DNA of 33,184 nt from Curvibacter soli (lineage in GTDB: Bacteria > Pseudomonadota > Gammaproteobacteria > Burkholderiales > Burkholderiaceae_C), in the NCBI RefSeq assembly GCF_029211125.1, contig NZ_JARGEN010000057.1, positions 1-33,184 of the forward strand, read 5' to 3'. Positions 8,601 through 18,285 of the stretch are shown here, one piece after another. Position 1 is the stretch's first letter, and every line of letters starts with the position of its first letter. The translations under genes and the position numbers were made by a program. Under the pieces are notes generated by a model that saw nothing but the letters and a program-made list of their open reading frames with translations, made no database searches and was not told the DNA's origin.

Positions 8601-11600
8601 CACCGAGGCGGCGGCCTGCGCGGTGTTGCCGTCGGCGTCCCTGGCGCTGGCGATCAGTTCCACCTCGCCAGGCACGCCCAGCCGGGCCTCGCACAGCAGC
8701 AGGCCGCGCGCGTCGCTCCTGCCGCTGCAGACGCTGCCGAGGTCCTTGGTGTCGGTCTTGTTGTCGTAGGTGTAGAAGCCGCCCACCATGCGCTTGCGAC
8801 TGGTGGTGGTGATGCGTGCCACGGCCCGCACCTCCAGCGGCACGCCGGCGGCGGGCTTGCCGTCGAGCCCCAGCGCCAGGGCCTGGAAGCGTACCTGCCG
8901 GCTGCTGGACACCCAGCCCTCGGTCTTGATTCCGGCCACCACGCCCGCGGGCCACAGGGTACTGGTGCCGCGCAGGGTCTGCACCTCGCCGTTCGGGTCG
9001 GCGTAGGTGGCTTCCATCAGCAATTCGTGCGGGCGCTTGTCGCGCGGCAGGTCGGCGATGGTGAGGCGGCCCGCGCCGTTGCGGTCGAGTGCGAGCGGCA
9101 GCTTGTCGGCCACCACGCGCTGGTCCTGGCTGGCGCTGGCATCTTCTTCGCCAACGCCCGTGGCCTGCTGCGCGCCGCGCGGCGGGGAAAAGCTGAAGTC
9201 GTCGTAGTCGGCATAGGCCAGCGCCTGGGGCCGCACCAGGGCCGACACACGCACCGGCAGGTTCACGGCCGCGCCGCCGGCCACGTAGTTCACCTGCACG
9301 TCCACCGGCACGCTTTGCGCGTTGACCAGCGGCTTCTTGTCCAGCGGGCCCACGCGGCCTTCGAGCACGGGCAGGCGGAATTCCTCCACGCGGAACTCGC
9401 CGCTGGTGAAGCTGCCGGCATTGCCTTCGCCGTGCAGTTCCACCTGGTACACGCCGAGCTTGGCCGCAGGCGGCGCCTGGAACTGGCTTTCCGCGCTGCG
9501 CCCGCCCGTGGCGGTGGCGCGCCACGCGAGCGGCTGGGTGTACTGCTGGCCGCTGCCCATGTGGGTGACGACCAGCGTGGCGGGCAAGGTGCCGGGCAGG
9601 CCGAAGCCCCGGCTGGTTTCGGTGCGCGCAATGTGCTTCATCGAAACAATCTCGCCCGCGCGCACCAGGGTGCGGTCGAAGATGGTGTGGACGCGCTCGT
9701 CGGGGTGCGGCTCGCTGCTGGTGGGCACGTTGAAGCGCCAAGGCTCGATGCCGCGGTTCCAGTCGCTCCAGGCGAATGCCATGTCCTGCACGCCGTCGCT
9801 GCCCTGGTGGCGCGCACTCACGAAATACGCTTGGCCACCATCATCGCCGCCGCCGTACCAATCGCTGCAACGCGCGAGGTCGGACGACAGCCCTTCGATG
9901 CGGGCAATGCCCTGTGCGTCCGTCAGGGCATTGGCCAGTTGGTTGCCCTCGCAGTCCGACACGCGCACCGCGGCGCCCCGCACGGGCTGGCCCTTGTCCA
10001 GCGTGGTGACCCAGGCCAGCGCGTTCTCGCGCCCGAGCTTGAAGTGCACGCCCAAGTTGGTGACCAGCGCCGAGGTGCGCACGTACATCGTGCGGCCCGC
10101 GCCGTACTGTTCGTCTAGCAGCGAGGTGCCGAGCTTCTGCGACGCAATTTCGACCACGTGAAAGCCCGGCGACAGGGGAATGCCCACCACCTCGAACGGG
10201 CGCGGGTGGCCGCCCGCCGGCCTGGGCAGGTCGAGCGTCTTCACGCCCGGCTGGCCCGCGAGCAGCGAGAGCATGCGGGTCTGCACCTCGTCCTGGTCGC
10301 CCTCGGGCAATACGCGCGGCAGCGGCGTGCGGGAATCGCGTGCGGCATCGGCGCGCGACACCGAGGATTCGTCGTAGCGCCGCACCTTGCGCAACCAGGT
10401 GATGATCTCGACATCGCTCTGCGGCTTCAGGTCGCTGACCTTGCCGCCCTGCACCTGCAGGGCGGCTTCCACGTTGCGCAGCGTCACCGGCAGCAGCGGG
10501 CCGGCATCGGGCTCGGCGAAGCGCTCCACGATGCCGAACGGCGCGGCGGCGAATTTGGCCAGCGGCGGCATCGGCCCGGTGGCGACCTTCAGCGGAAAGC
10601 TCGCCGCGTTGCGCGGCGAGCGGCCCGATGCGTCCTTGAAATCCTGCGGCAGCTCCAGCGTGAACTGCGTCTGCTCGGGCAGCGTGCCGGCAAAGGCGAC
10701 GGCGTTCACCACGTCATCGTCTTCGGCGCTGGCCCCATTCCGGTCGAAGCCGGGCTTGAGCGTTTCCCTGGCCGACTTCAGGCGGATCGCGGCGGCCTGC
10801 CTGCGCGTGACCGGCGCGTTGAACTGCAGCCGCAGCGGGCGGATCGGCAGGCAGGCGGCCTGGGCGTTCTCGCGCTCGCAACTGAACGTGGCCTCGAACG
10901 GCTCGCGCACCTCGTAGCCGAAGCGCTTTTCCACCGTGTTGGGCACGCCGCCGGGCGTGGCCACGCCACGGCCGTAGACGATCTGCACCTTGGCCGCGGG
11001 CGACAGGCGCCGGTTGCAGGCGAAGGCGTGGTATTGCAGCGGCTCCGCCGCAGCCGCCTTGGCCCAGCCCATGGCCTGCAGCAGCGCGGCGCGGTCCCGC
11101 CCTTCGAGCAGCCGCACGGGGATGCGCTCGCCGATGTCGGATGCGGTGCACCACAGGTTGGCCTGCAGGCTTTGCGGCGTCGCCGGGCCGTTGAGTTGCA
11201 GGACGAAGAACTGCTCTTCGTCGATGCGCTCCCAGGAGCCCGGGCGAATGCTGCGCACGAACGGCCCGCCGGTATTGAATTGATAGCTGCCAGCGCCCGT
11301 CAATACTGCGCCGGAGGCCGATTTGAACCCCGGATTGACCGTGGCGGTGCAACGCACGCCGGGCGGCAGGTCGCGCGCGAATTCATAGGCCCATTCGCGA
11401 TCGCTGGTCCAGCGCCCCGCGCCCTGGGTGGCCTGCGCGTCGCTGCAGCTCAGCGTGATCGGCGCGGGCGCCTTGGGGTCGCCGAAGTTGACGGCGCCGG
11501 CATCGAACCTGGCCACCACCTGTCGCACGCGCGCCACCTCGCCCTGTGGCGAGAGGCTGGTGATCTGGAAAGCCTGGGCGGCGCCGGCGGCCACCGCCAG

Positions 11601-11645
11601 GACGGCGGCGGCCCAGGCGTTCATTTTCAGAGCGGACATGCTCAC
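5697..11645 (-). CDS. Bacterial alpha-2-macroglobulin family protein with thioester
   Basis: Large exported protein (1982 residues) of the bacterial alpha-2-macroglobulin family. Such proteins are thought to trap proteases that reach the periplasm, through bait cleavage and a thioester bond. A Sec signal peptide is visible at the N-terminus (AAAVLAVAAGAAQA, cleavage before FQ) and has no lipobox cysteine. Macroglobulin-type beta domains follow. The thioester motif CLEQ starts at Cys1490 (codon 7176-7178), and a helical thioester domain and C-terminal receptor-like region follow it. The GTG start at 11645 has a strong GAGGAGAA ribosome-binding site six bases upstream, which decides against the ATG two codons later. 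pbpC, the common partner of thioester-bearing members, is not adjacent. Codons for about residues 107-125 coincide with a copy of the short palindromic repeat. Family confidence is high; the protease target is unknown. Confidence 0.93.
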   Translation of the reverse strand: MSMSALKMNAWAAAVLAVAAGAAQAFQITSLSPQGEVARVRQVVARFDAGAVNFGDPKAPAPITLSCSDAQATQGAGRWTSDREWAYEFARDLPPGVRCTATVNPGFKSASGAVLTGAGSYQFNTGGPFVRSIRPGSWERIDEEQFFVLQLNGPATPQSLQANLWCTASDIGERIPVRLLEGRDRAALLQAMGWAKAAAAEPLQYHAFACNRRLSPAAKVQIVYGRGVATPGGVPNTVEKRFGYEVREPFEATFSCERENAQAACLPIRPLRLQFNAPVTRRQAAAIRLKSARETLKPGFDRNGASAEDDDVVNAVAFAGTLPEQTQFTLELPQDFKDASGRSPRNAASFPLKVATGPMPPLAKFAAAPFGIVERFAEPDAGPLLPVTLRNVEAALQVQGGKVSDLKPQSDVEIITWLRKVRRYDESSVSRADAARDSRTPLPRVLPEGDQDEVQTRMLSLLAGQPGVKTLDLPRPAGGHPRPFEVVGIPLSPGFHVVEIASQKLGTSLLDEQYGAGRTMYVRTSALVTNLGVHFKLGRENALAWVTTLDKGQPVRGAAVRVSDCEGNQLANALTDAQGIARIEGLSSDLARCSDWYGGGDDGGQAYFVSARHQGSDGVQDMAFAWSDWNRGIEPWRFNVPTSSEPHPDERVHTIFDRTLVRAGEIVSMKHIARTETSRGFGLPGTLPATLVVTHMGSGQQYTQPLAWRATATGGRSAESQFQAPPAAKLGVYQVELHGEGNAGSFTSGEFRVEEFRLPVLEGRVGPLDKKPLVNAQSVPVDVQVNYVAGGAAVNLPVRVSALVRPQALAYADYDDFSFSPPRGAQQATGVGEEDASASQDQRVVADKLPLALDRNGAGRLTIADLPRDKRPHELLMEATYADPNGEVQTLRGTSTLWPAGVVAGIKTEGWVSSSRQVRFQALALGLDGKPAAGVPLEVRAVARITTTSRKRMVGGFYTYDNKTDTKDLGSVCSGRSDARGLLLCEARLGVPGEVELIASARDADGNTAQAAASVWVTRQGELWFGGENTDRIDVLPEKKAYEPGDTARFQVRMPFRFATALVAVEREGILETQVVQLNGQDPTVSLKVREGWSPNVYVSVLALRGRLREVPWYSFFTWGYKAPREWWTAFWFEGREYVAPTALVDLSKPAFRLGLAEIRVGTRAHRIDVKVAADKESYPVRGKARVTISARLPDGQPAAHAEVALAAVDQALLALMPNTSWDLLGAMLQRRAWGVQTATAQMEIIGRRHYGRKAVPAGGGGGHGQARELLDTLLLWNPRVQLDAQGRATIEVPLNDALTTFTIVAVADAATGLFGTGQVSIRATQDLQIISGLPPLVREDDRFRAQFTLRNTTARAMRVEVAPRATLLDLKPQTVAIPAGEAREAAWDVTAPAQLAQTRAEAILWEIEARDTAGGARDALKASQRIVPAVPLTVQQATLAQVDGTLGLDVAPPADAIAGRGGIKLTLQPRLAEGLPGVRDWFANYPFACLEQKTSKSIGLRDGKLWAGVVAQLPSYLDADGLASYFPPRDGDANRGSDTLTAYVLAATHEAAGIDPAFALPDDVRAPMERGLTAFVEGRIQRDFWIPRKDLDMRKIAAIEALSRYGRAQARMLGSVAIAPNQWPTHTVIDWLRILQRVPDVPGRAQRLAEATQILKSRLSYQGTRLVFSSEPDDYWWWLMQNGDVNTARLLLAVLDDPAWKDDLGRLANGFIARQQGGAWHTTTANLWGGLALEKFSRRFESTPVAGTTRATLGAASASVDWSRVERVKASDAEGAAHQATWFGAPASPGNLRNNGMFLPWPADGGAGRLGVAQQGAGKPWVTVQSVAAIELKAPFSAGYAVKKTITPVEQADKARTTRGDVWRVTLEVNASADMTWVAITDPIPGGATILGSGLGRDSQIATSGEKAAGGAGWPAFEERSFEAFRSYYEYLPKGVVKIEYTLRLNNVGEFALPPTRVEAMYAPEMFGEAPNARVTVEAAR
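11271..11325 (+). repeat. Short palindromic repeat, copy B, in frame inside the macroglobulin gene
   Basis: The plus strand reads AATTGATAGCTGCCAGCGC, an 11-base spacer, then GCGCCGGAGGCCGATTT. This is close to copy D at 25021-25080. The reading frame of the macroglobulin gene passes through it uninterrupted and encodes roughly KSASGAVLTGAGSYQFN. Confidence 0.7.
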
Positions 11646-11651
11646 GCTGCG

Positions 11652-11658
11652 TTCTCCT
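11652..11658 (-). promoter_or_regulatory. Ribosome-binding site deciding the macroglobulin GTG start
   Basis: AGGAGAA on the minus strand lies six bases before GTG at 11645. Spacing to the ATG at 11639 would be 12 bases, so GTG is favoured. Confidence 0.6.
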
Positions 11659-11847
11659 CATTGGCGGGAGCGAGCGTAGCCGATCTCCATGTCGCCGCCA
11701 GGCCGGCGCACGGCCGGCCGCAGCATTTGTCACGAAAAGCGGAAAAGCGGAGGCCGAGGGCTGGCCTGCATGGCGGGGGTGGCCATGGCCATGGTGGCGT
11801 CGCCCGCCTTTGCGGCCAGGGCGCAGCCCGCGTGAACCCGTTGCGGG

Positions 11848-11865
11848 CTGGCCGCGCGCGGCCAG
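11848..11865. repeat. Perfect 18-bp palindrome downstream of the small ORF
   Basis: CTGGCCGCG/CGCGGCCAG is fully self-complementary and lies 43 bases past the end of the four-gene minus-strand operon. It could act as a terminator stem, but it has no loop or T-run. Nothing else is recognised in 11646-11907. Confidence 0.4.
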
Positions 11866-11907
11866 TGTCTCGCCTGGAGCCGCGCGGCCAGCGCCCGGTG
11901 CGTACCG

Positions 11908-12042
11908 TCAGCCCAGTCGCACCGGCATGAAGATCTTGTCGCCGTCGCGCTGGATCAGCAGCGCCACCGACTTGTCGGACTTGGCCACCACGGCGCGCGC
12001 CACCACCGATACGGCGCCCCGCGCAAAAGGATGGCCGTCCAT
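11908..12042 (-). CDS. Small 44-residue protein coupled to the sterol desaturase gene
   Basis: Short reading frame MDGHPFARGAVSVVARAVV..., ending DGDKIFMPVRLG. Its ATG shares one base with the stop codon of the preceding desaturase gene (TGATG), the same coupling seen at surE/pcm. The composition looks like a folded small protein: alternating hydrophobic and charged residues and a KSDKSVALLIQRDGDKIF strand-like stretch, with no signal peptide or membrane segment. I do not recognise a family. Overlap geometry and sensible composition argue that it is translated. The alternative is a chance frame in GC-rich DNA. Confidence 0.5.
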   Translation of the reverse strand: MDGHPFARGAVSVVARAVVAKSDKSVALLIQRDGDKIFMPVRLG

Positions 12043-12989
12043 CAGCCGCGCCCGGCGAGCCGCCTCAGGCCCAGCCACTGCTGGGCCCAGAAGCCGCGCC
12101 CATAGTCGCGCGGGTGGCCCGTGGGGCCGGGCTCGACCTGGTCGCGCACGCCCGTGGGCTCGTAGCGCAGGGCGAAATCCGCCGTGCCGAACAGCATGTC
12201 CCACCACGGCAGCAGCACACCGAAGTTGCAGCCCGCCCGGCCCGCCGCGATGCCATGGTGGCGCCGGTGGAAGCGCGGGCTGATCCACAGCCGCTCGCCC
12301 ACGCGCCCGAACCACAACCGCAGGTTGGCGTGCTGCAGGCTCTCGCTGAGCTGGGTGAAGGCGACGATGGCGATGAACTGCCCCGGCGCCACGCCAATCA
12401 GTTGCGCCACGCAGACGACGATGCAGGCGCGCACCACGTCGTCGAGCAGGTGGTTGCGGTTGTCGCTCCACATCGTCACCTGCCGCTGCGAATGGTGCAG
12501 GGCGTGCAGGCTCCACCACCAGCGCCAGGCGTGCTGGCCGCGGTGAATCCAGTAGCCGGTGAAGTCGAAGGCCAGCAGGTACAGCAGCAGGCTCGCCCAC
12601 GGCAGGTCGGTCACGCCGGGCCACAGTGCGTCGATCTGGATGGGGTGCACGCCCGCCACGCGCAGCGTGCCGAACAGCGCATTGAACACGGGGCCGAGCA
12701 GCAGGAACAGCGCCACGCGAAACAGCCCGAGCCGGTGGATGAACGTGTAGAGCATGTCCACGCGGATGGTGCGCCGGTCGACCACCGGCTCCACGGGGCG
12801 CCAGCGCTGCAGCGGCGCGATCACGGCCAGCATGGCCGCGATCTGCAACAGCCCCACGAGCAGCCAGCCGGTGGCGGCGTAGCCGTCCTCGAGCAGACCG
12901 CCCATGCCGAGCCCGAACAGCGCCGGCTGCACCAGCGCCTGGAACAGCCACTGCTGCGCGGCGTCGAACAGGTCGGCGAGCGCATCCAT
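12042..12989 (-). CDS. Fatty acid hydroxylase / sterol desaturase family membrane protein
   Basis: Integral membrane di-iron oxygenase, 315 residues, of the fatty-acid hydroxylase superfamily. The histidine clusters are plain: HRGQH after FTGYWI, HALHH after WWWSL, and HRRHH after SPRF. Hydrophobic segments include GWLLVGLLQIAAMLAVIAPL, LFRVALFLLLGPVFNALFG and ASLLLYLLAFDFTGYWI. It would hydroxylate or desaturate a lipid at the inner membrane; the substrate is unknown (carotenoid, fatty acid and hopanoid-type lipids are all possible). Only four bases separate it from the upstream deacetylase gene, and its stop overlaps a small ORF. This places it third in a four-gene operon. Confidence 0.88.
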   Translation of the reverse strand: MDALADLFDAAQQWLFQALVQPALFGLGMGGLLEDGYAATGWLLVGLLQIAAMLAVIAPLQRWRPVEPVVDRRTIRVDMLYTFIHRLGLFRVALFLLLGPVFNALFGTLRVAGVHPIQIDALWPGVTDLPWASLLLYLLAFDFTGYWIHRGQHAWRWWWSLHALHHSQRQVTMWSDNRNHLLDDVVRACIVVCVAQLIGVAPGQFIAIVAFTQLSESLQHANLRLWFGRVGERLWISPRFHRRHHGIAAGRAGCNFGVLLPWWDMLFGTADFALRYEPTGVRDQVEPGPTGHPRDYGRGFWAQQWLGLRRLAGRG

Positions 12990-12993
12990 GCGG

Positions 12994-13797
12994 CTAGGGT
13001 TTGGCGCGGCTGGCGATCCAGCCCTGGTGGCCGGGATGCTCGCGCAGCGTAGCGAAGCAGAAGCCGCGCGCCTTCAGCCCCTCGATCAGCGGCTCCAGCA
13101 CGGCGGGTGCCCAGGCGTCCTTGCGCGACCAGATGCCCAGGTGGGCCAGCAGCACGTCGCCCGCGCGGATGTCGCGCAGCGCACGCTCCAGCAGCAGGGC
13201 GTTGCTGAACTTCTCGCTCGGCAGCTCGTCGCCCAGGAAACCCGCCGGCGCCCAGCCCACGTGCGCGTAGCCGCAGCCGCGCGCCGCCGCCAGCAGCGCG
13301 GGCGAGGTCTTGCCGCCCGGCGCGCGGAAGAGCGGCAGCGGTCGCACGCCCGTCACCTCCGCCAGCCGGTCGGCGGCGCGGGTGATCTCGGCGCAATACT
13401 GCGCTGCCGTCATGATGAACTGCCGGCCCTGCCGCTCGCCCGCCGAGGGCCGCACGCTGAACGACGGCGGCGTGCCGCCCAGGTCGGCGCGCCAGTACAC
13501 GTGGTCATAGGTGTGGGAGGCAAAGGCATGGCCCTCTTGCGCGCGCGCGCGCCACCAGGGCGCCCAGTCGTTGCCCAGGCTGCCGTCGCCCTGCCTGGTG
13601 GGCTCGTTGGCGGCAAAGAAGGTCACGCGCACCTGCTGGCGCTGCAGCACCTGCGCGACCAGCGGCGCGATCTCCATGTGGCCGGTGTCGAAGGTCAGGT
13701 AGACGGGCTTGGCGCAGGCCGGTTCGGCGGCGGGCGCCTGCGCCGCCGGCAGCAGGGCCGCGGCCAGCAGGGATGAGCGCAGCAGGCTTGGCAGCAT
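12994..13797 (-). CDS. Exported polysaccharide deacetylase (NodB-homology, CE4)
   Basis: Probable periplasmic or secreted carbohydrate deacetylase, 267 residues. The signal peptide is LLRSSLLAAALLPAAQAPAAE. CE4 motifs are present: motif 1 TFDTGH (Asp37; the usual second Asp is Thr38), motif 2 HTYDH (His95 and His99), motif 3 RAPGG, and the late LLAHLG histidine motif. The TFDxG change removes one metal-ligand Asp. Related changes occur in some active members, so activity is likely but not assured. ATG at 13797 was preferred over a TTG two codons upstream because it gives a normal signal peptide; no clear ribosome-binding site supports either. Second gene of the propeller-deacetylase-desaturase operon, 12 bases after the propeller stop. 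Confidence 0.88.
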   Translation of the reverse strand: MLPSLLRSSLLAAALLPAAQAPAAEPACAKPVYLTFDTGHMEIAPLVAQVLQRQQVRVTFFAANEPTRQGDGSLGNDWAPWWRARAQEGHAFASHTYDHVYWRADLGGTPPSFSVRPSAGERQGRQFIMTAAQYCAEITRAADRLAEVTGVRPLPLFRAPGGKTSPALLAAARGCGYAHVGWAPAGFLGDELPSEKFSNALLLERALRDIRAGDVLLAHLGIWSRKDAWAPAVLEPLIEGLKARGFCFATLREHPGHQGWIASRAKP

Positions 13798-13809
13798 GGG
13801 CAATGTATC

Positions 13810-14808
13810 TCAGGGTTTGATGTGATCCAGCGTCCACACGCCGTGCGGCGACTTGCCCACGGGCACCTGCCGCACCACGCGGCGCTCCTGCGTGTCGATG
13901 ACGGTGAGCCGGCGCGCCCAGCGCGAGGTGACGAGAATGTAGCGCCCGTCGCCGGCGACGTCCATGCAGTCCGGCCCGCCTGGCGCGGGATAGTCGGCCA
14001 CCACGGTCTGTGTCTGCGTGTCGATCTTGCTGATGGTGTCGGCCACGCGGTTGCTCACGTACACGTGCCGCCCGTCGCCCGCGCTGCGGAAAGCGTGCGC
14101 GCCCTTGCCCGTGGCGATGGTGCGCAGGGCGCGCGCGGGCGCGTCGCCCGCTACCTCGAACACCTGCACGCCCTCGCCGCCCGTGAGGCCGACGAACAGG
14201 AAGCGGTCGTCCGACGAGCCGTACACGTCGGCGGGCGTGGCACCGGTCTGCACGCGCCACTTGAGCGCCTGGCTGCGCAGGTCGATGGCGACCAGCTCGT
14301 CGCTGTCCTGCATCGACACATAGGCCGTGGCGCTGCGGCTGTCGATCCAGATGTGGCTGGGCGTGCGCCCGGTGGCGATGCGCTTGGCGAGCGCCAGGTC
14401 CTGCCCGTCCCAGCGGTAGATGTCCACGTGGTTGAGCCGGTTGGCCGCGGTGACGAACCACTTCATGTCGGGCGAGAAGCGCAACTGGTACGGATCGACG
14501 ATGCCGCGCACCGTGCGCTGCACCTGCGCCGTGCGCGGGTCGACGAAGGTGAGCGAGTCGCCGAGCGCGTTGGCGACGATGAGCGACTTCTCGTCGGGTG
14601 TCAGGTACAGGTGGTGCGGCTCCTTGCCGGTGGCGATAAGGGCGCTCTCGGTCCAGGTCGCGGGGTCGATGACGCTGATGGTCGCGTCCAGCGAATTGAG
14701 CACGAACAGCGGGCTGGGCCGTGCGGCGGCGGCCAGCGGCAGCGCCGCCAGCAAAGCCAGGCCGAGGCCGACGGCGCGGCGAAGGAAACGGGGAATGGAC
14801 AGATTCAC
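13810..14808 (-). CDS. Exported YncE/YVTN-type beta-propeller protein
   Basis: Periplasmic seven-bladed-type propeller, 332 residues from the GTG at 14808. It has a signal peptide (RFLRRAVGLGLALLAALPLAAAARP) and repeated blade motifs: FVLNSLDATISVIDPATW, SLIVANALGDSLTFVDP, AYVSMQDSDELVAIDL, HVYVSNRVADTISKIDT and YILVTSRWARRLTVIDT. Such proteins serve as binding scaffolds or as sensor or accessory proteins; no enzymatic residues or haem motif (CxxCH) are seen. An in-frame ATG at 14910 would add 34 residues before the signal peptide and lies inside a palindromic repeat, so it was rejected. First gene of the four-gene operon. Confidence 0.85.
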   Translation of the reverse strand: MNLSIPRFLRRAVGLGLALLAALPLAAAARPSPLFVLNSLDATISVIDPATWTESALIATGKEPHHLYLTPDEKSLIVANALGDSLTFVDPRTAQVQRTVRGIVDPYQLRFSPDMKWFVTAANRLNHVDIYRWDGQDLALAKRIATGRTPSHIWIDSRSATAYVSMQDSDELVAIDLRSQALKWRVQTGATPADVYGSSDDRFLFVGLTGGEGVQVFEVAGDAPARALRTIATGKGAHAFRSAGDGRHVYVSNRVADTISKIDTQTQTVVADYPAPGGPDCMDVAGDGRYILVTSRWARRLTVIDTQERRVVRQVPVGKSPHGVWTLDHIKP

Positions 14809-14898
14809 GAACGGACTTTTCAGGACAACCCATGAGTTTAGCCCGCGGATGGCGGCGCCCGTCGAGCGGCAGGTGCGCGCCGGTGCGGGCCGGGTGCG

Positions 14899-14957
14899 AT
14901 TGCTATACATTCGATAGCTGCACGCGCCCGTTTCACTTGCGCCTGCGGCCGATTTGG
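14899..14957 (+). repeat. Short palindromic repeat, copy E
   Basis: The plus strand reads TTGCTAT, then CGATAGCTGCACGCGC, an 11-base spacer and GCGCCTGCGGCCGATTT. It lies in the gap immediately behind the ygiQ stop codon, between ygiQ and the propeller operon. Confidence 0.7.
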
Positions 14958-14967
14958 CCTGGATTCC

Positions 14968-17340
<2,373 letters not shown>

Positions 17341-17410
17341 CGTGGGGGGAGAGGCAGCGCCGCTGCCCACGGCGGTGCGGGCGGCTTGCGGCGAAAGAAG
17401 TGCGGGGGGC

Positions 17411-17432
17411 GGCGCGGATTCTAGACCGCGCC
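17411..17432 (-). terminator. Hairpin between bdhA and ygiQ
   Basis: Perfect 7-bp stem (GGCGCGG/CCGCGCC) with an eight-base loop, 24 bases after the bdhA stop codon. It lacks a clean T-run on the minus strand, so an intrinsic terminator is possible but not certain. Confidence 0.4.
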
Positions 17433-17455
17433 CCTTGCCCCTACGAAACCGCTGC

Positions 17456-18238
17456 CTACTGCATGAACCAGCCGTGGCTCACCACCAGCGACTGGCCGGT
17501 GAGCGCGTTGGTCGGGAAGGCCGCGAACAGCAGCGCCACGCGGGCCACGTCGTCGGTGGTGGTGAACTCGCCGTCCACGGTCTCCTTGAGCATGACGTTC
17601 TTCACCACCTGCTCTTCGGTGATGCCGAGCGTCTTGGCCTGCTCGGGGATCTGCTTTTCCACCAGCGGCGTGCGCACGAAGCCCGGGCAGATCACGTTGG
17701 CGCGCACGCCGTGCTTGGCGCCTTCCTTCGAGACGGTCTTGGCCAGCCCGATCAGGCCGTGCTTGGCGGTCACATAGGGCGCCTTGAGCAGCGACGCCTC
17801 CTTGGAGTGCACCGAGCCCATGTAGATCACGCTGCCGCCGCGGCCCTGCGCGTACATGTGCTTCAGGCACGCCTTGGTGGTGAGGAAGGCGCCGTCGAGG
17901 TGGATGGCGAGCATCTTCTTCCATTCGGCGAAGCTGAATTCCTCCACTGGGTGCACGATCTGGATGCCGGCGTTGCTCACCAGGATGTCGATGCCGCCGA
18001 AGGCGCGCACGGCCTCCTCGACGGAGGCATCGACCTGCTCCTCGCTGGTCACGTCCACGCCCACGCCGATGGCCTGCGCGCCGGCGGCCTTGAGCTCTGC
18101 CGCAGCGGCGTCGGCGGCCTGCTTGTTGAGGTCGGCGATGACGATCTTCGCGCCCTCCTTCGCATAGACGATGGCGATCTCCTTGCCGATGCCGCTGGCC
18201 GCACCGGTGATGTAGGCGACCTTGTCCTTGAGTTGCAT
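17456..18238 (-). CDS. bdhA: 3-hydroxybutyrate dehydrogenase
   Basis: NAD-dependent short-chain dehydrogenase that interconverts D-3-hydroxybutyrate and acetoacetate in polyhydroxybutyrate/ketone-body metabolism. The 260-residue product has the Rossmann glycine motif TGAASGIG (12-18), the adenine-side acidic residue Asp36 (NAD preference), SNAGI (88-92) and the catalytic set Ser142, Tyr155 and Lys159 (YVTAK). It ends SHGWFMQ, typical of bacterial BDH. A good AAGGAAA ribosome-binding site precedes the ATG. Another short-chain dehydrogenase activity is possible, but motif spacing and length fit BDH closely. The only other gene trace upstream is a patatin-like remnant. Confidence 0.93.
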   Translation of the reverse strand: MQLKDKVAYITGAASGIGKEIAIVYAKEGAKIVIADLNKQAADAAAAELKAAGAQAIGVGVDVTSEEQVDASVEEAVRAFGGIDILVSNAGIQIVHPVEEFSFAEWKKMLAIHLDGAFLTTKACLKHMYAQGRGGSVIYMGSVHSKEASLLKAPYVTAKHGLIGLAKTVSKEGAKHGVRANVICPGFVRTPLVEKQIPEQAKTLGITEEQVVKNVMLKETVDGEFTTTDDVARVALLFAAFPTNALTGQSLVVSHGWFMQ

Positions 18239-18285
18239 GGTGGTTTCCTTTCTTGCTGTCAATGCCGTCACAGCGACGGCGGATT

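Noticed and set aside
11770-11835. Plus-strand 21-residue frame MAGVAMAMVASPAFAARAQPA resembling a signal peptide
   Set aside because: It stops at once with no mature protein, has no ribosome-binding site and no continuing frame. It is possibly a fossil, but chance is enough in Ala/Val-rich GC DNA.
6309-11930. Two long plus-strand frames opposite the macroglobulin gene
   Set aside because: Low-complexity Arg/Ala/His composition with no motifs; they mirror the codon bias of the real minus-strand gene.
14809-14910. N-terminal extension of the propeller protein from ATG 14910
   Set aside because: It would start inside a palindromic repeat and place 34 residues before a clear signal peptide; GTG at 14808 is more sensible.
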